Assembly (NCBI GenBank): GCA_902702965.1
Contig: CACRXP010000312.1
Location: 470,931-534,930, forward strand
DNA: 64,000 bases
Reading direction: 5' to 3'
DNA from: Spirometra erinaceieuropaei
Taxonomy: Eukaryota; Platyhelminthes; Cestoda; Diphyllobothriidea; Diphyllobothriidae
Position numbers and translations under genes: made by a program. A model generated the notes under the pieces. It saw only the letters and a program-made list of their open reading frames with translations. It was not told where the DNA came from and made no database searches. Positions 19,127-30,140 of this stretch are shown one piece after another; within the stretch, counting starts at the first letter, position 1, and each line of letters begins with the position of its first letter.

Positions 19127-19660
19127 TTATTTCGACTTGAATATCAGTAACCTAGGCGATAATCTAATTTCAGGCGGAAGATTATTCCAAAGGAAGGCAT
19201 ATTTGGAAGTAAAGAAGAGGGAGCGCTTAGATGTAGTACAAAGAGGCGGCGGAATCACCATGCAGGAGTTGCGCGTGGCATAAGACCGATCTCTCGGAGT
19301 GAGAGTGTCAATGTGCGGAAGGCTGGAGCTAGAGTTGATGCGAAAAAGGAAGCAAAGGCCCGCTTCGAGTCTTCTAACCCACAAAAACTTAATGTTCGCC
19401 AGCTGACATCTCTGAGTATAAGAAATACTGGACGAAGCTTGAGAGAACAGTTTCCGGGTGAAAACCCTCTGAACATCTTCGATTTTTTTACGTTCGCAGG
19501 CGTTCATTAAACCGAAGAAAGGACAGCAATATTCGAGGACGGGAAGAATAAACATTTGATAAAGTCTTAGCTTCATTTCCGGAAGGAAAAGATTATGCGA
19601 TATGAATCCACATATTTGCGCGGATTGGGCAGAGATTCTATCTGCATGAAGTGATAAAGC
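19127..19660 (-). pseudogene. LINE C-terminal domain after reverse transcriptase
   Basis: This continues the reverse transcriptase above after a frameshift: LSYTNKLALSLHADRI, then KLRLYQMFILPVLEYCCPFF, KKIEDVQRVFTRKLFS and LWNNLPPEIRLSPRLLIFKS. These are the thumb and the WNxLPxxIRxSxSLxxFK ending usual in CR1/jockey-type LINEs. Confidence 0.75.
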
Positions 19661-19664
19661 AAGC

Positions 19665-20730
19665 TTATTTGTATAACTTAGACCTAGGTCCTTTATGATG
19701 AGGCATTCTGAGAGAGTAATTCTGAAAAATTATGGGACCAGGAAGTTTGACAGGACCAAAAGACATGAAACTACACTTGGATGATGAAAACTCCATCTGC
19801 CATGTCGAACCCCATCTCCTTAAGCGTAGTAAATCTGCATAAATTTTTTCAACACAAACGTTTGCGGTGTCCTTAGAGTATGAGTAAACGCACTTGAGGT
19901 CATCGGCATAAGTAAAAACTTGCGAATTTCCGAGTTCAGTCGAAATATCATTGATGTACTGAGGACAGAGTAGCGGACCCAGGACCGTGCCTTGAAGTAC
20001 GCCACTCGTGGTCGAGTGAGCTGTCGAGTAGCTATTACCGACCATGACTTTCTGATATCGGTTGGACAGATAGGACCTGATGAAGTCGAGTAGAGGCGGC
20101 CGGATGCCGAGAGCTTCCAATTTTACTAAAAGACGTCTATGGGGCACCTTGTCAAAGGCTTTGCTAAGATCACAGTAATTAACTACCACTGACTGCCGCT
20201 CATTACGAAGAGAAGTGATTAGATTAAGAAAAGCCAAGTGGCATGTTTCGCAGGATCGTTCAGGTGAAAATCCATGCTGACTAGAGCTCAGGAGCCGATT
20301 AGCCAGATAGAAGTCAAGAATTTCACTGAAAATAATCCTTTCAAGAAGCTTTATTAGAGACGGCGCTTTGTTCACGTCCCGATAGTTTTTAAAATCGGAC
20401 CGAGATCCTGACTTGAAGACGGGAATGATAATTGACGTTTTTCATGTTTCAGGAAAGAATCCTTTTGAAATATAAAGAGAGATTAAATGAATAAGCAATA
20501 TGGGAAGGTCGGACGCTTGTTTAATACTCGAATTCGGAATCCCGTCCGTTCCAGAGCAGTGTGAGTATTTGAAACGGCTTATGCGTTTCTTAATGAGATC
20601 TGAAGAGACATCAATTGTACTAAGTGTTCTATCTGAAAGTGATCGAAAGATAGCGACCGGATCGGACTCGGTAGCAAAGTGTTTTTCGAAGAAAGCACTA
20701 AACAACTCCGCCTTGTCATTGCCATCGCTG
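19665..20730 (-). pseudogene. LINE reverse transcriptase domain
   Basis: The frame runs from FLSDGNDKAELFSAFFEKHF through GTDGIPNSSIKQASDLPILL (fingers) to a single stop near 20440. It then continues as an open 236-codon stretch: HGFSPERSC, motif A YCDLSKAFDKVPH (residues 67-79), GVLQGTVLGPLL (motif B), and intact motif C FTYADDLK at residues 154-161. Apart from one stop and a frameshift near 19690, the catalytic core is whole. Confidence 0.8.
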
Positions 20731-21310
20731 AGGAAGACTTTGTTATCATTTAGCAGTGGTGGAAGTTCGTGACCACGCTAAGAGGAGGACCGATGACGGA
20801 AGATGTTAACGACGGATTTCCCAGGGCTTGAACCACTGAGAGCATTTGATTTTCTTTGCCTGTCGCGCGCTTGGCGCATCCTTGAGGCCATCTCAAAAAT
20901 GTATGTGATTCTAAGATGAACTGATTAGGAACTAGTGGACGGATCACGCAGCTGTCGCGTCAACTTTTTTAGTCTGTTGTAAAGAAAATGAGAAACAAGG
21001 GAATCTGAAGAATTAGGCTTGAGATATCTACGCGGCACTTACTCTCGAATGTCCTTGGAAACATTGGACATGAAATCACGAAGAATGGTTACATCGCTAC
21101 AAGTGAGGAAGCCACACCAATCCAAAGATCTAATATAGTTATTTATTAAGTCGTTATCTACACAGACGTAGTTCATGTAAGTCCGAACGGCGCTTGTGTT
21201 TTTTGAAAAGGCAAGCGTTAAACAGCAATGAATTAATACGCGGTCACTGTCAAAGAGGTCCTTTTTAAAGCAACAGAAAGAGTAGCAATGTCATTGTTAA
21301 AGATTAGATC

Positions 21311-21690
21311 TTAAATGTGATTATCTCTTGTTGGAGAGCGCATCAGTTGGGACCAATTAGAAAAATTGACAATATCTTGAATGGGCTGGAATCTGGGTGA
21401 ACAGCTATTGGAAACCCAGTCTATTTCAGGAAGGTTAAAATCCCCAGTGATTATTTTAACATCTAAAGCAGCTTCCAAAATTAATTTAAAGATTATACAG
21501 AGTTGTGAATCATCACTGGCTAAAGAATTTGGGGGGTTGCAGATACAGCCAATAATTGCCTTTCTTTGCGGCGAGAGAATAACAGATGCACAGCAGAAGT
21601 TTCCCGTGAATGAGGAAACATCCAAGTACTAGGGAGAGTGCTTTAGGTAGGATTTAAGATAAAGAAGACAACCAACCCCACGCCTACTCC
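21311..21690 (-). pseudogene. LINE endonuclease domain, partial
   Basis: The main frame of 104 codons has the central AP-endonuclease strands: SVILSPQRKAIIGCICNPPN and the motif ITGDFNLPEIDW (residues 59-70) with its catalytic Asp and Asn. A stop just upstream separates the N-terminal GGVGLLLYLKSYLK-like strand, read in a neighbouring frame. The C-terminal part with the SDH motif is not open. Confidence 0.7.
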
Positions 21691-21699
21691 ACCACTTTG

Positions 21700-22200
21700 C
21701 AACAGGTGCTTGTGAGACTCACTGGTCTGAAGTTACTTAGTGCTGTTCTCTCGCCATCCATATTTATGGGGCTCATGTGTGCTTTCTTCCAATCGGGCTC
21801 CATCGATTTTTTGATGATCCTGGATAACGGAGGGCCCAGTTTTCCTGAGAGTTCATACAAGACTTTTGAGAGTTCGCCATTCGGACCGGGTGGTTTAGTG
21901 GGCTGTATTTGGCTAATGTTTTATTACAGTATCTGTTTTGAAGGCAACCGTGCTAATTTTATTGCTTGCTCTGACAACGGAGGGCGGTAAACTCTTTCAG
22001 CAAAATCCGGTTCCTCCGTATACAGAGACGTGAAGAAATCGAATAAGAGGTTCGTCTTGTCTGAATTCTGAGACGACGCATTTCCGTGGCGATCTTTTAG
22101 ACAGGGAATGCAGGCCCGGTTGTCTTTCGCCTTATTCACGTGTCCAAAGAGTCTTTTGGAATTTTGCAGCATATTGTTGAGTATTTTTATTTCACATTCT
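21700..22200 (-). mobile_element. CR1-like LINE fragment (linker and reverse transcriptase fingers)
   Basis: The minus frame has NSKRLFGHVNKAKDNRACI and FDFFTSLYTEEPDFAERV. After two stops it continues as KPPGPNGELSKVLYELSGK, WKKAHMSPINMDGERTALSN and FRPVSLTSTCCKVVE. This is the region just before and at the start of the reverse transcriptase. Homology ends at CKVVE, where the LINE at 19030-21700 begins. Confidence 0.7.
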
Positions 22201-23050
22201 CTCTGTTCCCTCTTCAGAATAGTTCAACATATATTTATCAGTTCTTTAAAGTTATTTAAATGATCTGGTTGTTGACCTCTGGCGTACTTTTTTTAAACTC
22301 ACCCTTTGAATCTAAGGTTCTTCTTTATTTCTGACGTCACCCACTATGGTCGGGAAGTGCGCGGTTTCGTCTTAAGTGGGCAACACAACTTTACCAAGTA
22401 CTGCATCAAGTTATTGAAGAAGAGCCAACCACTTTCCGGGTCAGGTGCTTGTGCAAAATTCCAGATTGCATTCTGTAGTAGATTTTTATTCGGAGATAAT
22501 CCCGTTTTCACACATTGCTTTCCGCAGCAGCTGGAATTTCGGGTGCATAAAAATAAGTATACTCCCTAACAAGAACACAGTAGCCACTTCGGCCAATCCG
22601 AAAATGCAACTGTCATCCCTCGTGATGATGTGGGCCCAACAAAAAGGTCACCGCGTCTTTTGAATTTGGTTTGAAGTTTTCGACCCTCGGAGGGATTCAA
22701 CTTTTCCGAGCCTCCTGAATGCTGGACACTCTGAAGGCCCGTCTGAATTAACAAGTCGATTCTTCATAGCAATACCTCGATTCTCACAAAATTGCAATCG
22801 GAGTTTCGTCCGAAAAACCCGTGTCCTTCCAACCATATCTCTTACAACTGCACCACGATATACCCCAAATACATGAACGGCTGAGTCGTTTGCTATTTAC
22901 TTCATACCGTTGGTCTGGCTTAAAATCGTTTCCATACAGTTTAAAACGTTTCTAGTTTATTGGTAGTCGATCCAGGGTCCTCCAGACTCTGAGCCAAAAT
23001 TCTATAAGGGGTCGAGGTCGAGCCTAAGCTCAAGGGTGACGCTAAAATTG
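22201..23050. other. Unassigned sequence
   Basis: Open frames of 60-90 codons occur on both strands, but none shows a known motif or flanking splice sites. It may include the eroded 5' part of the LINE fragment at 21700-22200. Confidence 0.3.
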
Positions 23051-23557
23051 TCGCAACCACTGCGTCATTGACACGCAGCAGGCAGGTTGACGAAAATGAT
23101 AAAATAACCGAAAGACGCTGTGTAAATGACTGCTGCGATAAGTCCCCTGCTGTCAAACCACCTCCAGCCACACTTGCAAGGAGTCTGCTAGCTTTTAGGA
23201 TGTTAAATACGAAGACAAAACCTGCGCGTCATGTTTTAGACTTCTTCAGGAAATCTTGAAGATCGAGAGGGATATAAGGAATCCAAGAATTGAGATGGAG
23301 AAGTTGATGAGGCTTCCTCACCGCTCACCCGAAACGAGAGAGATGGCCATCTCGGAAGTTCAGAAGATGACCAAAAACTGCCAATACGACTTCAGTAACT
23401 GTTTTAGTTCCTGAAAAAGAAGACAGCCCGTCTACTTACCTTATTACAGCCGAGAACCTGACTCATGTGCGAGTGTAAATTGACCGAAGAGCATCTCAAA
23501 AAACGAGGAGACGCCTCACAGCATCCCAAAAAAAACTAAGTAAGTCAGAGCATCAGC

Positions 23558-24438
23558 ATGAAAGAGCAGAGTCCACACAGAACGCAGACAAATACCTCAC
23601 TTCCAAAAGAGGCACTAAATGACAAAGAAGCCTCGATAAACGAGGAACCCTGCGGTGGCTATACCATGAAAACTGTCTCTGAATTGGACATTGATGACAA
23701 CAAAAAGTTTCGCCAGGCAGACTGCGCGAATAAAAATAAACGACAGCGATCTATTGATCGCAATAAATGCAGCATCGTAAGGGGTATGCTTGAATCTTCT
23801 TCAGACATCCCAAAAACAGAATAAACCACGATAGATAATTATTCCAGCAATACCTCAAACCCCTATTACAAGAGAACGAGAACGTCACCGTTTTGAAAGC
23901 TTTCAGAAATGGACCATTTAAGGATCTGAAGGGCGAGTCCGGCCATCATGAGGCATTAAAAATTATTCTCGAAAATGAGGAACAAACTCTACTACCGATG
24001 AACAGGAAACCAGCACTGCGAGATGCCTACTCAACGACATTTGCATCGGGATTTCTCGTCGACCGAACGGGAGAAATGGGGAGAACTCAAGGCCAAACTC
24101 CTCAGAAGATACAAGTCCGGCAAGAAAACCCCAAGAATATTGATTGGGAAAATGGTAAATGCTCGGAGCTTATTTCTCTGGAGACAAGTAATAACACTGG
24201 GCATAATGAACAACTAGATAATAAGGAAAGAACGCTCCTATCTTTTAAACTAATCAGAGAAAACGACGGTCGACACACTGACATCCAGTTCAATCAGACA
24301 GCAGAAAACTTGGAAGGGGACAATGGAGCCGAAAACGCGCACAAAATATCTAACAACCTTGACCCAAAAGTCGTTCGGGAATCCGCGCGGACTAAGCTCC
24401 GCTTTCTTTGTGCAAATGTTCAGAGTTTGTTCCAGTAG
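23558..24438 (+). pseudogene. LINE ORF1-like and endonuclease N-terminus
   Basis: Two frames, 23558-23824 and 23893-24438, encode highly polar sequence (many E, K, N, D and S) without clear domains, as in the gag-like ORF1 or its spacer. The end of the second frame, TKLRFLCANVQSLFQ, is the first strand of the LINE endonuclease (usual form NARSL or NVQSL). After one TAG it continues LNELKVWMSDTQPDVISITE with the catalytic Glu. Confidence 0.5.
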
Positions 24439-25020
24439 CTAAATGAGCTGAAAGTGTGGATGTCAGATACGCAGCCGGATGTCATTTCTATCACAGAGGC
24501 TTGGTTCCAGACAGGTCTTGGATGTCGAAATTGCACTCGATGGATACCACCATTTTTGTCTGGAGAGACTGCTTAGAAAGAAATGGGACTAGCGGCCTAC
24601 ATCAAGAGAAGAATCATCGCGTCATAACACAAAACCGATCGCTCTCGCGACTGTGCAGCACTGTGTTTAAAACTGAGGATGCGTGGCGCACCTGATCGTA
24701 TACAGGCCGCCCAATCAGACTGCTGAGGTTAACGACGCAATCTTTGGGTTAATTAGAAAGGTGTCACAAAACCAAGAGGTACTGAAAACCGGAGACTTCA
24801 ACGTACCCATGGTCGACTGGAACAATTTATTAGTAACTGGTTCGCGAAATCCCTTTGATTCTAGTCCCTTGAAGCTAACGGCTAATCTCTTTTTTGTACA
24901 AACGTCAGGTTCCAAACCAGGATCAGAGAGCACAAAAGAGCAAATTGTCTGGACCTCGTTCAGACCCAATTGGCCCTGGGGAACTTAGGTCCATAACATC
25001 GATCGGTAGGAGTGACCATG
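24439..25020 (+). pseudogene. LINE endonuclease domain
   Basis: LNELKVWMSDTQPDVISITE is followed, after frameshifts, by HLIVYRPPNQTAEVNDAIFG, the motif TGDFNVPMVDW at about 24796-24828 with catalytic Asp and Asn, and QIVWTSFRPNWPWGT near the end. The SDH motif is only just suggested (IGRSDHVMPF at about 25000-25030). It is non-functional. Confidence 0.65.
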
Positions 25021-25589
25021 TCATGCCGTTTTAGGAATACCGCCTATGAAGCCAACAAGTGAATACGACTGAGCCTCGGCTGAATTTCTGGCGAGGAGAT
25101 TTTGCCGCCATGAGAAGGGAATTATCATCAATGGACTGGAATGATGCTCTTTCCGGACATCCAGACGATGATTGAACACTCTCAAAAGAGTTGTAGCCGA
25201 CATCATGCATCGAAACTGCCCGACAAAGAGGGTCAAATAATAATGTTCCTGCCTGGATGAAGCCGGATAAAAAGAAAGAAGTAAACCGGAAGAATAAACT
25301 ATGGAGAAGGTATGCGAAAACACAACAAATATCTCATTACGATCAATTTCGTTGAAAGCGAAACGAGGTAAGCTCGGCTATCCGCAGGTCGATGAGGCAG
25401 TATGAAACGCGAGTTATGGAGCGGGCCGTCGATGAGTAAAAAGTGCTCTTCAGTTACATCAACATTAGGTTTAAAAACAAGAAGACGGTCTAAGTGTTGA
25501 AAAGAGGAAACAGTGAGGACATCATCAAAAATAACGCTAAGGCAGAACATCTTGCCGGCTTTTCGTACCTGTTTTCACCGATAAAACGG

Positions 25590-26763
25590 ACCTCGATGAT
25601 ACTGGATTGCCTACTGGAACAACCAACGAAATAATAGAAAACATCGACTTCACGAAAGAAGATGCGAAGAAAGAACTTCTAGCGCTTAAGCCGAATGAGT
25701 CTCCGGATCCAGGCCAAATTCCGGTAAAAGTTCTGAAGGAGTTGGCTTGCGAACTCGCTAGACTGCTTTTGCTTATCTTTAGGTCGTCCTCTGACCGAGG
25801 CATTCTCTCCTCTGATGGGAAAGTGGCGAACATAAACCCCATTCACAAGGGTGTATCTAGAACACGTGCGAACAATTATCGGTCGGTGAGCCTAACGTGC
25901 ATTTGTTGCAGAGTCATGAACAGAATAATCAAAAAAACCATAATGAAGTTCCTTGAAGAAAATAACTTCATTGAGAGCTCCAAATATGGCTTTCGACGAA
26001 ATCACTCCTGCCTAACTAATATGCTCTATTCAATGGAACAGTCGTCTCGCTCGAAGGAACAAAGGTCGATATCGTTTACATGGATTTCAAGAAAACCTTT
26101 GATAGTGTTCCACACCACCGGCTCTTAACAAGGTTCGAGAGTCAGGGATAAGGGGAAGCCTATTAAACTGTGTAAAGGACTTTCTCACTAGTCGGTCACA
26201 GTCTGTGTGCATTGGTAGCGCGAAATCAACGCCAGTGTTAGTTGTGAGTGGACTTCCCCAGGGCTGTGTACTCGGACAAGTACTGTGTTTAATTTATCTC
26301 AACGACTGTATGAAGGGACTGGACTGCCGAAGACATCAAGTTATGGTGAGCGATCAACGGGGAAACTAATGAAAGAGTCCTGCAAGAAGGACTGAACCGC
26401 CTATGCGAATGGTCTGACAAATGGCCGCTGAAGTTTAACCTTGAGTAGTGCGTCGCGTTGCGACTCAAAACGAATGGAAGAGCCGATGGGGAAGATCACC
26501 ATTACCTGCTTGGCGAAAGGTGACCTTCAAACGTGACCGAACAAAAAGATCTTGGAACCAACACGTTGTGGACTCTGAGGCCTTCCTCTCAGTGCTTTAG
26601 GGCGGCCAAAATGAGAACTAGTCTTCTCTTTGCAATTAAACGAACTTTCATAGATTTAGACAAAGAGTCGCTTGAAAAAGTATACGGAGCGTTTATTCGT
26701 TCGAGTCTGGAATATGGAATCCAAATGTGGCGCCCGTGGCTAAAAAAGACTATGAGTTGCTAG
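25590..26763 (+). pseudogene. LINE reverse transcriptase domain
   Basis: The frame 25607-26128 has KKELLALKPNESPDPGQIPV, NYRSVSLTCICCRVMNRIIK and YGFRRNHSCLTNML. Motif A then appears after a shift as FDSVPHHRLL at about 26098-26127. Motif C has decayed to TAEDIKLW. The C-terminal part continues at 26533-26763 with RTSLLFAIKRTFIDLDKESL and LEYGIQMWRPWL. Related text (FQRPLVWIEQ-like) runs to about 27130 with many stops. Confidence 0.7.
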
Positions 26764-27365
26764 AAATAGTTCAGAGGAGAGCGATACAATTGTGAAAGTC
26801 CTCGGGACTTTACCCTACAACTGCAGACTTAGTGAACTTCAATTACTTCCTCTTGAAAACACATAGATTCGAGGAGATCTCATACAGGCTCATCGGATTT
26901 TGACGAACCGTGACTGTGCCCTTAGCCTCAACGATTTCTTCTTCCTGCTTACAACAACAAACTTGCGTAGGAACTCTCTAAAACTTAAAGCACCCTGATG
27001 CCGCCTGGAATTTCGCAGATATTCTGTTTTCACAGCGAGTCGTCGGTGCCTGGAACGGGTTTCCCGAAGACTTGCTATTGGCGAATTCCACGGAGAAATT
27101 CAAGCAAAGACCGCTTGTCTGGATAGAACAGCTCTGTGGTGCCAAACCAACGTCTTGCATACACCTACCGCTAATGCGGATGATTGTCCTTGCATTTTAA
27201 CCGATATCATCTACAACTGAATGTTCTCGAGTTTCGGTCGTGCGTTTTCAAAGAAAAGTATTTTGTCAAGTGCATAAAGTGTTGGCAACATTTTAGTACC
27301 AGGTTTATTTAGGGTTAGATATTGCATGTACCGTTTTCAATAGGGTTTCCAAAGGCATTGACGAT

Positions 27366-27660
27366 CTTCCTTAAAATAATAATAATAATTATTTTTATCA
27401 AAGACCCTTCGGGGTCCCATCAAAATATACTGACCTAACTTGTCTGCTGTCCGTCTCGGAATTGAGTGTCCATTTTAACGCGTTTAGTAAGGGACTCATC
27501 AGTGGACAACTGGATAAATTTCTGTTCGAAGGAGTTTTCTGATCGCTTGCAATGCATCGAAACCCATTCGATAATTGGACAGTTGAAATCACCAAGTAGC
27601 ATTGTGTTCACTTTGAAAAATTTCTTTTACATCGGGGATAAGTGGGCCTGATGGTGTCCC
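27366..27660 (-). mobile_element. LINE fragment: endonuclease motif joined to a 3' tail
   Basis: Reading minus, LLGDFNCPIIEWVSMHCKRS is an endonuclease fragment with the GDFN motif. About 120 bp later the sequence passes into the tail TTTTGATGGGACCCCGAAGG with a GACCC-loop-GGGTC hairpin (27403-27416) and an AAT repeat (27375-27390). Reverse transcriptase is absent between them, so this is an internally deleted copy or two adjacent pieces. Confidence 0.55.
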
Positions 27661-27708
27661 AGTAAGCATTTTAAAAGCGCATGCAATGCCCGAGTTGTCC
27701 GTATCCAA

Positions 27709-28511
27709 ATGAGATTTTTGTATACCAATTCACAAAGTCCCGTTTCGAAGATCGATGAACTCAAAGCGATAGTATCAGAACGAATCCCCGACGTCATCGT
27801 CATAACGGAATCTTGGCTTAATGCTGAAATCGTGGATGCTGAGATTTCGATACCGAGTTACCAGCTCTTTCGTAGCGACCGTCAAAATAGACGAAGCGGG
27901 GGGTAGTCGTATATGTAAGGGCACGAATTTCGGCAGTTGAAAGAGCCCACACCCTCTCCCTTGAATATGAATCCGCCTGGATAAAGATAAAGAAGAGCAG
28001 CGCACAAAATCTAGAACTCCTGACGATTTACAGACCACCAAACCTTCTGAGTGCAGCTGATGAGTCGCTCCGTGGTTTAGTCAAAGACGTAGTTACACAC
28101 CAAGAGGTACTTATTGCTGGGGATTTCAACGCACCTACATTAGAGTGGGAAACTATGGCAGTTAACGGTGGGCCAGCCTCTTTCAGCAATAAGCTACTGG
28201 ACCTCACACTCGATCTTTCTCTGGCGCAACATGTGAAGATACTAACAAGATTTCGAGAGAACCAGAGAGCGAATTGTCTTGACCTAGTTTTCGCTAAAGA
28301 CTTCTCTAATATCGACGAAGTGTATTCTAATGCACCTCTAAGGAAAAGTGAGCATACTAATCTACTATGGGATTACTCGCTCTTCTCTCAACGCCAGAAG
28401 ATAACAGAGGGCCAATCTAATATATGGAAGGCAGATTTTAACATGAAGAAGAACGAATTGCTGTCCGTGAATTGGGACCAATTACTCAGGGGAGATCCGG
28501 AGGACGACTAG
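27709..28511 (+). pseudogene. LINE endonuclease domain
   Basis: The frame 27709-27906 has the first strand and the catalytic Glu (VIVITESWLNAE). A frameshift at about 27903 leads to VVVYVRARISAVERA, LLTIYRPPNLLSAADESLRG and IAGDFNAPTLEW (about 28115-28150). Then 28155-28511 continues with FRENQRANCLDLVFAKDFSN and ends with the SEHTNLLWDY strand, where the usual SDH has become SEH. One frameshift and the D to E change mark it as inactive. Confidence 0.75.
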
Positions 28512-29718
28512 AGATCTTTTAAGACGATTTCACTCGATCTGATTCTGCGCTGTTGTCCACCTAAAGTACAAAAAACAACTAGTCGACCTGCTTGGTTAAG
28601 TAGGGACCTAAATAGGCAGCTACGAAATTAAAGTAAAAGATGGAAAATATTCAGGGAAACTGCGTCACTAGCGCAATTCGAAGAATTTCGTCGTCAACGA
28701 AAGGCAGTCAAAAAATGTATCCGTCGGGCACGGAAGGAGTATGAATCCAAAATTATCCGACAGGCTGAACAGAAACCTAAGATTTTATTTCACTATCTTA
28801 ACAGTAGACTGAAAAATAAGGACTCGGTCACGGTGCTAACTGGATGATAATGGTGTAGAGATAATTGAGAACAGCGAGAAAGCCGAACACTTAGGACAGT
28901 ATTTTGCCTCGGGTTTTACTAGAGAAACAGAGTTTCCTGTTGCAGTGCGGGCAATGCTCTTGAGACTGCTGGTCCCGTGCTTGACTCCATACTCTTCCCG
29001 ACAGATGCCCTGGAAAGGGAGCTGAAAAATCTGAAAGAAGCAAAGTCCTCGGGTCCAGACAATATACCGGTCAAATTCTTGAAAGAATTGGCGAATGAAC
29101 TCTCCAACCACTGGCACACATCTTCCGCTCGTCATTCGAATTAGGGAGGTTGCCATCGGAATGGAAGACAGCAAATATCTTTCCGATATACAAGGGCGGG
29201 GCTCGCACTAATGCTAACAATTACCGGCCTGTTAGTCTTACTTGTATCTGCTGTAAAATAATGGAGGCCATTGTTAAGAAAGCAACAATGAAGTTCCTAG
29301 AGCAGGGCCATTTACTCTCAGACCTGTAGCACGGCTTCAGACAGAACCGCTCGTGCCTTTCCTGTTTATTGCTTTCGACGGAGCAATGGACTCGCGCACT
29401 GGACGAGGATGGTAGGGTCAATGTCATCTACACAGACTTTAAGAAAGCGTTCGACAGCATCCCACACAAACACCTAATCTACAAACTTTCTGAAATTGGG
29501 ATAAGAGGAAGACTGCTTACATGGATAACAGATTTTCTTAGCGGGAGATCACAAACCATGCGCATTGAGGCCTCAAGGTCAACCTCTACCCCCGTTCTAA
29601 GTGGTGTACTCCAGGGCTTCGTCTAAGGGCCGTTGCTATTCCTGATTGACATTAACGACTGCGTCGACGACCTGGGATGCAGCGCCATCATGTCTGCTGA
29701 CGATGTTAGGCTGTGGAG
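28512..29718 (+). pseudogene. LINE linker and reverse transcriptase (first part)
   Basis: The linker has RRQRKAVKKCIRRARKEYES and a stop before DDNGVEIIENSEKAEHLGQY. The fingers are LKNLKEAKSSGPDNIPVKFL and NNYRPVSLTCICCKIMEAIV. The stretch 29369-29626 holds motif A VIYTDFKKAFDSIPHKHLIY and the GVLQGF part of motif B, closed by a TAA. Motif C follows at once as MSADDVRLW (Tyr/Phe replaced by Ser). The insertion of the second LINE comes three codons later. Confidence 0.8.
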
Positions 29719-29727
29719 ACCCATCAG
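29719..29727 (+). repeat. Target-site duplication, left copy
   Basis: ACCCATCAG, repeated exactly at 30132-30140. The two copies bracket the minus-strand LINE fragment, as target-primed reverse transcription leaves. Confidence 0.85.
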
Positions 29728-30131
29728 TTCAGTTCAGTTTATTGGGGGAAATAGGCGTAGGCCTTTTAGTACCCTATTTGCAACGTAAAAAATGTGTGGT
29801 GCACATATGGATGTTCTGGGCTGAAATTCTTACAATAGGCCCATAATGGTGGGACAAAATGAGAAGGAGTTACAGGGGGTGAGCTCGACATCTCATCACT
29901 CTTGGTCATTTCGGAACATAAATATGTCCAGATTCTTCTTAAAACTTTGTATAGATGGTGACATCGCAACATCTGCGGGAAGCTCATTCCATGGTTTGAC
30001 CACCCGAACCGAGAAGGAGAACTTCCGCACATCCAGCCCTGCCTGCTGAGTGCGCAGATTTAACGGGTGACCTCGGAGGTTGGTCGTGGTAGCAAATTCA
30101 AAAAAGTCCTCGAAGGCCAGACTGCAATCCA
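29728..30131 (-). mobile_element. 5'-truncated CR1-like LINE nested inside the LINE at 27690-31095
   Basis: This 404-bp insert, reading minus, encodes a LINE C-terminus (FEDFFEFATTTNLRGHPLNL and VVKPWNELPADVAMSPSIQS) and ends with a 3' UTR closing in CCAATAAACTGAACTGAA. Exact 9-bp direct repeats flank it. Removing the insert and one repeat joins the host frame perfectly (LWRPI to RTDAEM). It belongs to a subfamily near, but different from, its host LINE, which uses FFELAGTDRLRGHP at the same place. Confidence 0.85.
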
Positions 30132-30140
30132 ACCCATCAG
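30132..30140 (+). repeat. Target-site duplication, right copy
   Basis: ACCCATCAG, identical to 29719-29727. Confidence 0.85.

Larger units (their letters stand above)
19030..21700 (-). mobile_element. CR1/jockey-like LINE, endonuclease to C-terminus, nearly complete second ORF
   Basis: On the minus strand the order is endonuclease (21690-21311), linker, reverse transcriptase (20730-19665) and C-terminal domain (19660-19100). It is distinct in sequence from the other LINEs here, for example motif A NYCDLSKAFDKVPHRRLL. The 5' edge at about 21700 abuts a fragment of another LINE, and no ORF1 is seen. Frameshifts and stops are fewer than in its neighbours, so it may be a younger insertion. Confidence 0.8.
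23051..27200 (+). mobile_element. CR1-like LINE with ORF1, endonuclease and reverse transcriptase, decayed
   Basis: This is the most complete plus-strand LINE. A charged ORF1-like region (about 23050-24300) is followed in frame by the endonuclease start (24370), the reverse transcriptase (25590-26130 in one frame, then broken) and the C-terminal domain to about 27170. The reverse transcriptase resembles that of the neighbouring LINE at 27690-31095. Many stops and frameshifts show that it is old. Confidence 0.75.
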
